From Paenibacillus_I sp035510375 (GTDB lineage Bacteria; Bacillota; Bacilli; Paenibacillales; Paenibacillaceae): 64,000 bases of DNA. Below are positions 57,666-64,000 of this stretch, one piece after another (the first letter of the stretch is position 1; the number at the start of each line of letters is the position of its first letter). Under the pieces are notes generated by a model, which had not been told where the DNA came from, searched no databases, and saw only the letters and a list, made by a program, of their open reading frames with translations. The position numbers and the translations under genes were made by a program. The stretch lies in the NCBI RefSeq assembly GCF_035510375.1, contig NZ_DATKHG010000006.1; one strand, written 5' to 3'.

Positions 57666-58542
57666 CGCGTCCGGACTCGAACAGCCGCACGCTCACCTCC
57701 TCGGTCAGGTCGAACTGCGTGGAGCGGACGCCGAGTGTCGGAATTTTGACCGTACGGTCGCGGTATTGCTTTTCGATGTACCGCTCGTCATGCGCCTGCA
57801 GCATCGTCTCGAATATCGCTTGCAGCATCGAGAACGGACCGCGGATCACACGCGGTTCGTTTGCGTTTTTGCCCACCAGTTGAAATCCGATCGTCGCCGC
57901 CGGAGCCTCGTCCGGCCGTTCATTCTCAAACAGCCACAACGGAAAATTGCTGAGAAGCACCCCATCCACGATATAGGCGAAACGCCCCGCGAACCCCTCC
58001 TCACGGCGGACATCGACTTGCTGGCGAATAATGACCGGATCGAAAAAATACGGAATGCTTGCGCTCATTCGTACCGCTTTGGCCACCTCGAACCGCCGAG
58101 GATCGGCGCCGTAATAAGGCAGATCGTCGGGCAGCACCACGATCCGCCCGTTCGAGATATCGGAGGCGACGATTTTCAGCTTCCCGGCGGGGAGATCGGC
58201 GAACGTTCTTACCCCTTTGGCGAGCAGCAGCTTCCTGACCCAGTATTCCAGCGCCTCGCCGGAATACAACCCTTTTTTCCATATGAGCCGCACCGCGGGA
58301 CCCGCCAACTTGACGTTGAACAGCGGACTTCGCCGCAGAAAAGCTTTGAACGGCGTTTGGTTAATAATCCGCTTCAACTCCTCCCCGCCGTAGCCTGCCG
58401 CGAGCAGGGAGGCGACGATCGAGCCCGAGGAAGTGCCGGCCACCCCCCCGAAACGGACTCCGCTTCGCTCCGCGCCGACGACCGCCCCGACGAGTGCGAT
58501 TCCTTTGACGCCGCCGCCCTCGAATACCGCATTCACAATCAT
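57625..58542 (-). CDS. yqhO: Patatin-like phospholipase YqhO
   Basis: A 305-residue patatin family lipid acyl hydrolase. The oxyanion loop is EGGGVKG, the nucleophile S38 lies in GTSSG, and the catalytic aspartate in VDGVLLSN. A C-terminal extension of about 80 residues is of unknown role. GGAGG 8 nt before the ATG at 58542 rules against the ATG at 58557. Substrate not known. Confidence 0.9.
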   Translation of the reverse strand: MIVNAVFEGGGVKGIALVGAVVGAERSGVRFGGVAGTSSGSIVASLLAAGYGGEELKRIINQTPFKAFLRRSPLFNVKLAGPAVRLIWKKGLYSGEALEYWVRKLLLAKGVRTFADLPAGKLKIVASDISNGRIVVLPDDLPYYGADPRRFEVAKAVRMSASIPYFFDPVIIRQQVDVRREEGFAGRFAYIVDGVLLSNFPLWLFENERPDEAPAATIGFQLVGKNANEPRVIRGPFSMLQAIFETMLQAHDERYIEKQYRDRTVKIPTLGVRSTQFDLTEEVSVRLFESGREKTEAFFRTFRIR

Positions 58543-58635
58543 CGCCTGTCCCTCCATCCCCGCGCATGACCGCCACTACGTTCACCTTATGCGCTCCCGC
58601 TTGGACGATATGACGGCGACTCCCGCAAAAATGAA

Positions 58636-58667
58636 GAAAAACCGGCGCCCTCTCGCAAGGACACCGG
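58636..58667 (-). terminator. Terminator of mntR
   Basis: CCGGCGCCC (58642-58650) pairs with GGACACCGG (58659-58667) allowing two wobble pairs, followed by TTTTT on the minus strand, 20 bp after mntR. Confidence 0.75.
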
Positions 58668-58687
58668 CCGCTTTTCGCTCCTAATCG

Positions 58688-59110
58688 TTATTCATTATCC
58701 AATTCGCTCCGGACCGTCGTCAAATCGTCAAGCCGCTTCGGATCCCGGTTGAAATATTCCACCAGCGTTTCGATGCAGGTTATCGAATCCCAGCTTAGAT
58801 GGTGCTCGATCCCTTCCACGTCTTTATAAATGTTCTCATCCTGCACGCCGATCATCGTCAGGAACGATTCCAGCAGATGATGACGGTCGACGAGCCGTTT
58901 GCCCATCTTCTTGCCTTTGTTCGTCAGCACGAGGCCCCGGTATTTCTCATAGATCAAATATTTATCTTTATCCAGCTTCTGGATCATTTTCGTAACGGAA
59001 GACGGATGAACCTCGAGGCCCTCGGCGATGTCCGAGACGCGCGCATAGCCTTTCTCGTCGATCAGTTTATAAATCCGTTCCAAATAGTCTTCCATGCTCG
59101 GCGTCGGCAT
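58688..59110 (-). CDS. mntR: Manganese-dependent transcriptional regulator MntR
   Basis: A 140-residue DtxR family repressor. All Mn ligands of B. subtilis MntR are present at the same positions: D8 and E11 (MEDYLERIY), H77, E99, E102 and H103 (VEGIEHHLS). The winged helix spans about 22-70. AAGGGGG supports the ATG at 59110. It lies next to yqhO, as in B. subtilis. Confidence 0.95.
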   Translation of the reverse strand: MPTPSMEDYLERIYKLIDEKGYARVSDIAEGLEVHPSSVTKMIQKLDKDKYLIYEKYRGLVLTNKGKKMGKRLVDRHHLLESFLTMIGVQDENIYKDVEGIEHHLSWDSITCIETLVEYFNRDPKRLDDLTTVRSELDNE

Positions 59111-59269
59111 CGGGATCCCCCTTGATTCCACTTCTGTTCCATCGAACAAGTATTCATTGTACCACACAGGCTCTGAAATCGCCATACGTATAAGGGAGGA
59201 AGAGTCCCGGGGACGAGGTGTCAGCCACAGTCCGCTCCGCCTCGTCCTTTTGCCGTTCTCTCGCCGCTC

Positions 59270-61249
59270 TTATTTTACGATCGCGCCGTTCGGCATGCCG
59301 TCGGGCACCGTTGCCAGCGTGAGTTGGCCACCCTGCGACGCCGCAAGAATCATTCCCTGTGAATGCTCGCCGCGAAGCTTCACCGGCTTCAGGTTCGCCA
59401 CGCAAATGACTTTGCGTCCTACGAGCTCCTCAGGCCTGTAGAATTTGGCGATGCCCGAAACGACCTGCCTGCGCTCGCAGCCAAGGTCAAGCTGCAGCTT
59501 GAGCAGCTTGTCGGCGCCTTTGACCGGTTCGGCCGCAACGACCTGGGCGACGCGAAGCTCCACCTTTGCGAAATCGTCGATCGCGATTTCCGCCTTCGCG
59601 TCCGCCGGGGCGGCTTCGGCCGCGGCAGAGGAAGTCTCGGCCGCCGGTTCGGCCGGCTTCGCGCCTCCGGACATGGAGGCTGCGATGAATGCGATCTCGT
59701 CAGCCGTCTCCAGCCTCGGGAACAGCGGCGCTCCTTTGGCGACGACGGTGCCGCCGGGAAGCGCGCCGAATGTTTTCGTGCTGTCCCAAGCGGTCAGCTC
59801 GCCCGGCGTCACGCCCAGCTGCCGCCATATTTCCCTCGGCGCGTTCGTCAGAAACGGCTGAGTGAGAATGGAAATAATGCGCAGCGATTCGGCGAGATGA
59901 TACATGGCCGATGCGAGCTGCGGCTTGGTCGCTTCCTCTCTGGCAAGCACCCACGGCTGCGTCTCGTCGATATATTTGTTGGTTCGGCCGACAAGCTGCC
60001 AGATCGACGACAGGGCGACGGAAAATTCCATCCGCTCCATGTTCGCCTCCACATGCGCGATCGTTTCCGCCGCCGCAGCCTGCAGCGGGGCGTCGAAAGC
60101 GGTCGCCTGCCCGTCGTAGGCCGGAACCGCGCCGCCGAAATATTTGTCGATCATCGCCACCGTCCGGTTCAGCAAATTGCCGAGGTCGTTGGCGAGATCG
60201 AAATTGATCCGCTCGACGAAATTTTCCGGCGTAAACGTGCCGTCCGCGCCGAACGGCACCTCCCGAAGCAGGTAATAGCGCAGCGCATCCAGGCCGTACC
60301 GGTCGATGAGCAGCAGCGGATCGACGACATTCCCTTTCGACTTGGACATTTTGCCGTCCTTCATCAGCAGCCAGCCGTGCGCGAACACCTTTCGCGGCAA
60401 GGGCTCCCCGAGCGCCATCAGCATGATCGGCCAGTAGATCGTATGGAACCGGACGATTTCCTTACCGACCAGATGGACGTCAGCCGGCCAGAAGGAGCGG
60501 TAAAGACCGTCGTTGTCCGTTCCGTAGCCGAGCGCGGTAATGTAGTTGGAGAGGGCGTCGATCCAAACGTAGACGACATGCTTCGGATCGCCCGGCACTT
60601 TGACGCCCCAATCGAACGTCGTGCGGGATACGGCCAGATCCTCGAGGCCCGGCTTGATGAAATTGTTGATCATCTCATTCCGGCGGGATTCCGGCTGGAT
60701 AAACTCCGGATTCTCCTCATAGAATTGCAGCAGCCGGTCGGCGTATTTGCTCATGCGGAAAAAGTAGCTTTCCTCCTTGACGAGCTCCACCGGCCTGCCG
60801 CAGTCCGGGCAGTTGCCGCCCTCCAGCTGCCGCTCGAGGAAAAACGATTCGCACGGCGTGCAGTACCATCCCTCGTAGGTGCCTTTGTAAATATCGTCCT
60901 GTGCGAGCAGCCGCGCAAAAATGTTCTCGACGACCGCCTTGTGCCGCTCCTCCGTCGTCCGGATGAAATCGTCGTTCGAAATATCGAGCTTGCGCCAGAG
61001 CTCCTGGATGCCTGCCACAATCTCGTCAACGAACTGCTGCGGCGACTGCCCTTTCTCCCTCGCCTTCCGTTCGATTTTCTGCCCGTGCTCGTCCGTACCC
61101 GTCAAATAACGCACATTGAAGCCGCGCAGGCGCTTGTAGCGTGCCATGGCGTCTCCGGCCACCGTCGTGTAAGCATGCCCGATATGGAGCTTGTCGCTCG
61201 GATAATAGATCGGGGTCGTAATGTAGAACGAATGGTTCGATTCCGGCAT
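59270..61249 (-). CDS. metG: Methionyl-tRNA synthetase
   Basis: A 659-residue class I synthetase: KLHIGHAYT (HIGH), a zinc knuckle (CTPCESFFLERQLEGGNCPDCG spread over about 22 residues), KMSKSKGN, an anticodon domain, an Ala/Glu-rich linker (about 525-555) and a C-terminal EMAP/tRNA-binding domain (about 560-659) that serves dimer formation. A T-box riboswitch lies in its 260-bp leader region, and a copy of the dispersed repeat lies between it and the start codon. Confidence 0.97.
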   Translation of the reverse strand: MPESNHSFYITTPIYYPSDKLHIGHAYTTVAGDAMARYKRLRGFNVRYLTGTDEHGQKIERKAREKGQSPQQFVDEIVAGIQELWRKLDISNDDFIRTTEERHKAVVENIFARLLAQDDIYKGTYEGWYCTPCESFFLERQLEGGNCPDCGRPVELVKEESYFFRMSKYADRLLQFYEENPEFIQPESRRNEMINNFIKPGLEDLAVSRTTFDWGVKVPGDPKHVVYVWIDALSNYITALGYGTDNDGLYRSFWPADVHLVGKEIVRFHTIYWPIMLMALGEPLPRKVFAHGWLLMKDGKMSKSKGNVVDPLLLIDRYGLDALRYYLLREVPFGADGTFTPENFVERINFDLANDLGNLLNRTVAMIDKYFGGAVPAYDGQATAFDAPLQAAAAETIAHVEANMERMEFSVALSSIWQLVGRTNKYIDETQPWVLAREEATKPQLASAMYHLAESLRIISILTQPFLTNAPREIWRQLGVTPGELTAWDSTKTFGALPGGTVVAKGAPLFPRLETADEIAFIAASMSGGAKPAEPAAETSSAAAEAAPADAKAEIAIDDFAKVELRVAQVVAAEPVKGADKLLKLQLDLGCERRQVVSGIAKFYRPEELVGRKVICVANLKPVKLRGEHSQGMILAASQGGQLTLATVPDGMPNGAIVK

Positions 61250-61287
61250 TATTGTCGTCAGCCTCCTTGATCAATTGCGGGATTAGC

Positions 61288-61340
61288 CCCCAAAAAGTGA
61301 CGTTAAGCGCTGAAGCGTATTCCGCTTGCTTTTCGGGAAC
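61288..61340 (+). repeat. Dispersed intergenic repeat, short form (C)
   Basis: CCCCAAAAAGTGACG at the left and CTTTTCGGGAACC at the right match copy B, with roughly three quarters of bases shared between. It lies in the metG transcript leader, between the T-box terminator and the ribosome site. Confidence 0.75.
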
Positions 61341-61362
61341 CCCGGAAAACCTGTAAAACGGT

Positions 61363-61625
61363 AAAAAGCTCCCGTCCGCTATGGGACGAGAGCCTGGACT
61401 CACGTGATACCACCCAAATTCCTTCCGGCCATAAAGCGGCCCGGAAGCTTCTTTGCGCCGCCGTCCGGCGGCCCGCCCTTAACGCCGGCATACGTCCTTC
61501 CCTCACGGCGGCGGCGCCGGCGCTCGAAAAGAAATCCTCCCGGACCATGTTCCACAGCCGCTCCATGCCGGTTCGCAGCGTATCCGGCTCTCTGTGATGG
61601 GCAGACGCTCTGTACTTATCCGTTC
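61363..61625 (-). promoter_or_regulatory. T-box riboswitch controlling metG
   Basis: The T-box core AATTTGGGTGGTATCACGTG is at 61420-61401. A terminator stem (61393-61384 with 61377-61367) with TTTTT follows. Upstream, Stem I features are seen (CAGAGAGCCGG and CGAACCGG), and the segment GGAACATGGTCC offers an ATG specifier at 61548-61546. Uncharged tRNA-Met should bind and stabilise the antiterminator, raising metG expression. Confidence 0.88.
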
Positions 61626-61658
61626 ATCGGATGTTCGTTATCCTGTTTCCTTATGGAA

Positions 61659-61688
61659 AATATAACGAAAACGGCAAGCCCGTGTCAA
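61659..61688 (-). promoter_or_regulatory. Sigma-A promoter of metG
   Basis: On the minus strand a perfect TTGACA and TATATT are 18 bp apart, giving a start near 61652, just ahead of the T-box. The -35 box overlaps the yidD stop codon. Confidence 0.8.
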
Positions 61689-61909
61689 GGTCGGCGCTTC
61701 GGCGGCACAGGATCGATCCCACCCGGATGGAACGGATGGCAGCGGCAAATCCGCCTGGCCGCGAGCCACGAGCCCTTCAAGGCGCCGTGCGTTTCCAACG
61801 CCTCCAGCGCATAGGCCGAGCAGGTCGGATAGAACCGGCACATGGGCGGCTTGAGCGGCGAGATGAACCGGCGGTAAAACCGGACCGGCGCCTGGAGCGC
61901 CTTACGCAC
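61685..61909 (-). CDS. yidD: Membrane protein insertion efficiency factor YidD
   Basis: A 74-residue protein with the YidD core FYRRFISPLKPPMCRFYPTCSAYALEAL and the C-terminal RICRCHPFHPGG. It helps YidC-dependent insertion. The GTG at 61909 lies 6-9 nt after GGAGGAGG and overlaps the zur stop by 8 bp, so translation is coupled to zur. Confidence 0.92.
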   Translation of the reverse strand: MRKALQAPVRFYRRFISPLKPPMCRFYPTCSAYALEALETHGALKGSWLAARRICRCHPFHPGGIDPVPPKRRP

Positions 61910-62330
61910 GGCTTTCCTCCTCCAGCGCACAGTCCTTGCAGTAGCCGAACACCTCGAATTTGTGCTTCAAGACCTTGAAGTCGTCCGGCGCCTCCGTCTG
62001 ATCCATCGGGCAATAGCTGATCGGGTACGTCTTCCCGCACTGCAGGCAAATCATATGATGGTGGTGGTCATGGCCGCGGCAGTGCAGCTTGAACTTGACG
62101 CCGTCCTCGAATACGACCTGCTCCAGCACGCCCAGTTCGTCGAGCACCCGCAAATTGCGGTACACCGTATCAAAGCTGAGTCCGGAATAAAAACGGCCCA
62201 TATAGTCGTATACGGCCTTCGGAGACAGATAGCCGGGCGTATCCGCGAACAGCTTGGCAAGCGTCTTCCGTTGATCGGTGATGCGCAGGCCCTGGGCCGA
62301 CATCATCCGTATGATTTCGTCAGTCTGCAA
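61902..62330 (-). CDS. zur: Zinc uptake regulator Zur
   Basis: A 142-residue Fur family repressor closest in pattern to B. subtilis Zur: YLSPKAVYDYM, GLSFDTVYRNLRVLDELGVLE, then HDHHHHMICLQCGK, the YCPMD segment and FEVFGYCKDC with the two CxxC zinc pairs. Translation starts at TTG (62330), 9 nt after GGAGG. It is distinct from Fur at 10895. No Zur box was identified nearby. Confidence 0.85.
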   Translation of the reverse strand: MQTDEIIRMMSAQGLRITDQRKTLAKLFADTPGYLSPKAVYDYMGRFYSGLSFDTVYRNLRVLDELGVLEQVVFEDGVKFKLHCRGHDHHHHMICLQCGKTYPISYCPMDQTEAPDDFKVLKHKFEVFGYCKDCALEEESRA

Positions 62331-62400
62331 TCGCTTCTACCTCCGGGACATGTCGTTCTTCCTTTCATCATGCAGGAAAATGCCGGCGCCGTCAACGCGG

Positions 62401-62438
62401 GAAGCCCCGCCGTCCGTCGCGGACGAAAGCGGGGCTTC
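62401..62438 (-). terminator. Hairpin downstream of the PKD-domain gene
   Basis: GAAGCCCCGC (62401-62410) pairs perfectly with GCGGGGCTTC (62429-62438). It lies directly after the gene stop; the T-run on the minus strand is poor. Confidence 0.65.
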
Positions 62439-62442
62439 ATGA

Positions 62443-64000
62443 TCAGTACCGCTGCTCGGGCACCGGCAGGAACAGCATATGGATCGGCAGGTTGCTGCCG
62501 GACGCCAGTGTGAACACGATCTCGACCTTCTCCTCCCGGCTGCCCGTGCGGTAAAGAACCGCTGTCTCGCCGCTCGTTTTCAGCACGCTGCCGTCCGTCA
62601 CGGTCACGACCTTGCCGTTCACGATAAAGGCGCCCGTGTAGTGGCCGCCGCGGGCATTCAGGCCGATCAGCGTGTTCGGCCCCACGTCGATCGTCATTTT
62701 GTACAGCACCCCGAAATTGCCGAGGTTCCATTCCAACCGTCCGGTCGTCTGGTCGATGCCGTCCAGATTTTTGTCCACCTTGTTGTCGCCGAGCACGATG
62801 CGCTGCGGCTGCCCGCCCAGCATGTTATCGACTTGAATGGTGCGGTCCGCATTGTAGAATGTGCCGCGAACGTGCTTGTCGATGCGGTCCATGATGGACA
62901 GCGACGACAGCGAGGCGATCGGATCGTCCTTCTCGGGGACGACGACGATGCGGTACCGGATCATTTTGTCCGACACGATATCGGCGTAAGCCGAGAACGT
63001 CTGGTCCTTCTTGATCGGCACAACGGCGATTTCCGGCAGCAGCACTTTCGATTCTCCCGGGCGGAGCGTCGTATACGTGACCGGCGTGTTGCGGTTAAGC
63101 ATATCCAAATAGCGTACTGTAGAGAACTTGCCGGCATTCGTCGTGTATGGGTCGGGACCGCCCATGCCCCAGGCGCCGATTCCCACATCCGCCGATGTGC
63201 CGTTCATATTCGTCGCGACGATATACATCTTCACGTTGTAGCCGATGCCGTTCTGGTTGTACAGCAGGAAACGGGTTTTGCCCGTCAGCAGATCGTCGTA
63301 TGCGACGCCGGTCGTCTCCCACCGTTCCGGACTGTTGCTCCGCACCATCTGGGCGGGCTCGTCAACGATCGTATACGGCACCGACTCATAGCTGAGCACC
63401 TCGGAGCCGTTCATCTCGTATTTTTGGCCGACGGCCGTAAACTTCCGGTTGTATTCGTCCCGCGTATACAGCACTTCATCGGTAACCGTCACCGTTCGCG
63501 TCACGCTCGAGGTCAATCCGTGACGGTCCGTCACCTGCAGCGTTACCTGCTTCTCGCCCGGTTCGAAAAACACCGGCTCGTTGCCGGTCCATTCGCGGTC
63601 GGTGATGGCATTCTCGTCATCGTAGCTTCGGTCGGTGTAGAGCACCTGCTCGCCGATCCGGTAGGACTGCTTCTCGGTGCCGAAATCGGCAACCGGCGCC
63701 TGATTCGGCTCGCGCACCGTGATCGTCACGCTGTACGGCTCGCTCCATTGTCCGCTCTCGTCCATGACCCGGCGGGTGATCGTGTACGTTCCGGCCGTCT
63801 GAAACACTTCCTCGCGGCCTTCCCACTGCTCCTCGACGATTCGCAGGCCGCCCGGGCTTGTCGCCAAATCCTCATAGGCAACCGTCGTCTGCGTCGCGTA
63901 AATTTCCTCGGGCAGCACGCGGAACGCCGCCTCCGGCAGGCTGCTCCACACGATCGTGATCGTCGTGCCGTTTACCCCGATTGTGCTGCCGGTCACATTG
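62443..64000 (-). CDS. Large extracellular-type protein with PKD-like domains (partial)
   Basis: The frame is open to the right edge, so only the C-terminal 518 or so residues are visible. One PKD-like domain runs from QAPVADFGTEKQSYRIGEQVLY to the VTRTVTVTD strand, preceded by a similar repeat ending SVTITVREPN. The C-terminal 330 residues form a beta-rich region without a family I can name (KMYIVATNMNGTSADVGIGAWG and following). The composition (Thr, Val, Asn, Gly, few Lys and Cys) suggests a secreted or surface protein. The signal peptide would lie outside the window. It is not clearly linked to zur. Confidence 0.7.
   Translation of the reverse strand, partial: NVTGSTIGVNGTTITIVWSSLPEAAFRVLPEEIYATQTTVAYEDLATSPGGLRIVEEQWEGREEVFQTAGTYTITRRVMDESGQWSEPYSVTITVREPNQAPVADFGTEKQSYRIGEQVLYTDRSYDDENAITDREWTGNEPVFFEPGEKQVTLQVTDRHGLTSSVTRTVTVTDEVLYTRDEYNRKFTAVGQKYEMNGSEVLSYESVPYTIVDEPAQMVRSNSPERWETTGVAYDDLLTGKTRFLLYNQNGIGYNVKMYIVATNMNGTSADVGIGAWGMGGPDPYTTNAGKFSTVRYLDMLNRNTPVTYTTLRPGESKVLLPEIAVVPIKKDQTFSAYADIVSDKMIRYRIVVVPEKDDPIASLSSLSIMDRIDKHVRGTFYNADRTIQVDNMLGGQPQRIVLGDNKVDKNLDGIDQTTGRLEWNLGNFGVLYKMTIDVGPNTLIGLNARGGHYTGAFIVNGKVVTVTDGSVLKTSGETAVLYRTGSREEKVEIVFTLASGSNLPIHMLFLPVPEQRY

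Noticed and set aside
59363..61270. Open frame of more than 600 codons antisense to metG
   Set aside because: metG has all catalytic motifs; the antisense frame shows none and is Arg/Asp/His-rich shadow coding.
61250..61684. SAM (S-box) riboswitch before metG
   Set aside because: The leader carries a clear T-box core and terminator instead.
1..64000. tRNA, rRNA or CRISPR
   Set aside because: No GTTCRA-type T-loop in a cloverleaf context, no rRNA stretches and no regularly spaced direct repeats were noticed by eye.

Overview
The window is a stretch of chromosome from an endospore-forming Firmicute of the Paenibacillaceae type (high-GC Paenibacillus, Cohnella or Thermobacillus relatives). The evidence is gene content and order: spo0A, spoIVB, spoIIM, the complete spoIIIAA-AH operon, a Spo0E-like phosphatase, mciZ, yqhO/P/Q/R/S/T, yqzF and yqzK stand in nearly the order known from Bacillus subtilis. 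GC content is high, Shine-Dalgarno sequences are strong, and TTG starts are frequent (spo0A, accC, lysC, ispA, zur, spoIIIAF, probably amaP and yqhQ). I see no rRNA, tRNA, CRISPR array, prophage or transposase.

Layout. 1-448 is non-coding apart from the pdp terminator. 449-5395 (minus) is yqzK-xerD-deoB-punA-spo0E-like-pdp, a nucleoside salvage operon carrying chromosome-dimer resolution and a Spo0A~P phosphatase. 5562-7956 holds alanine dehydrogenase and a divergent subtilase without an obvious signal peptide. 8013-10597 (minus) is an accessory three-gene copper/metal operon: a membrane-anchored two-domain multicopper oxidase, a ZIP-family transporter with an added extracytoplasmic domain, and a cupredoxin lipoprotein. 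It lies beside fur and separates it from yqzK, which I recall being close to fur in B. subtilis. 10895-14401 holds fur, spoIIM, endonuclease Q, nudF and the small FtsZ inhibitor gene mciZ. 14398-19136 holds an ECF sigma/anti-sigma pair divergent from a NEW3-domain protein plus ABC exporter. 19742-26793 (minus) carries a PepT-like peptidase, lipB and the branched-chain 2-oxoacid dehydrogenase genes (lpd, bkdAA, bkdAB, bkdB), with a FapR-like operator at the bkdAA promoter; a Prli42-like membrane peptide gene lies opposite lipB.

27386-42966 (minus) is the classical spo0A-spoIVB-recN-argR-tlyA-dxs-ispA-xseBA-folD-nusB-asp23 module-accCB region. 43311-48972 (minus) is spoIIIAA-AH, followed by yqhV, two sulfolactate-biosynthesis genes (comA, comB; plus) and a DUF441 membrane protein. 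51878-58542 holds lysC, efp, yqhT, aroQ, yqhR, yqhQ, yqhP and yqhO. 58688-62330 (minus) holds mntR, metG behind a T-box riboswitch, yidD and zur. The right edge cuts a large extracellular-type PKD-domain protein.

Regulatory reading adds several items not visible from genes alone: sigma-E type promoters before mciZ, spoIIM and spoIIIAA; a sigma-H type promoter flanked by 0A boxes before spo0A; a T-box with an AUG specifier before metG; a terminator directly ahead of nusB; and a dispersed intergenic repeat family with short (about 54 bp) and long (about 140 bp) forms and inverted-repeat ends. All functional statements come from motif recognition by eye; no database search was run.
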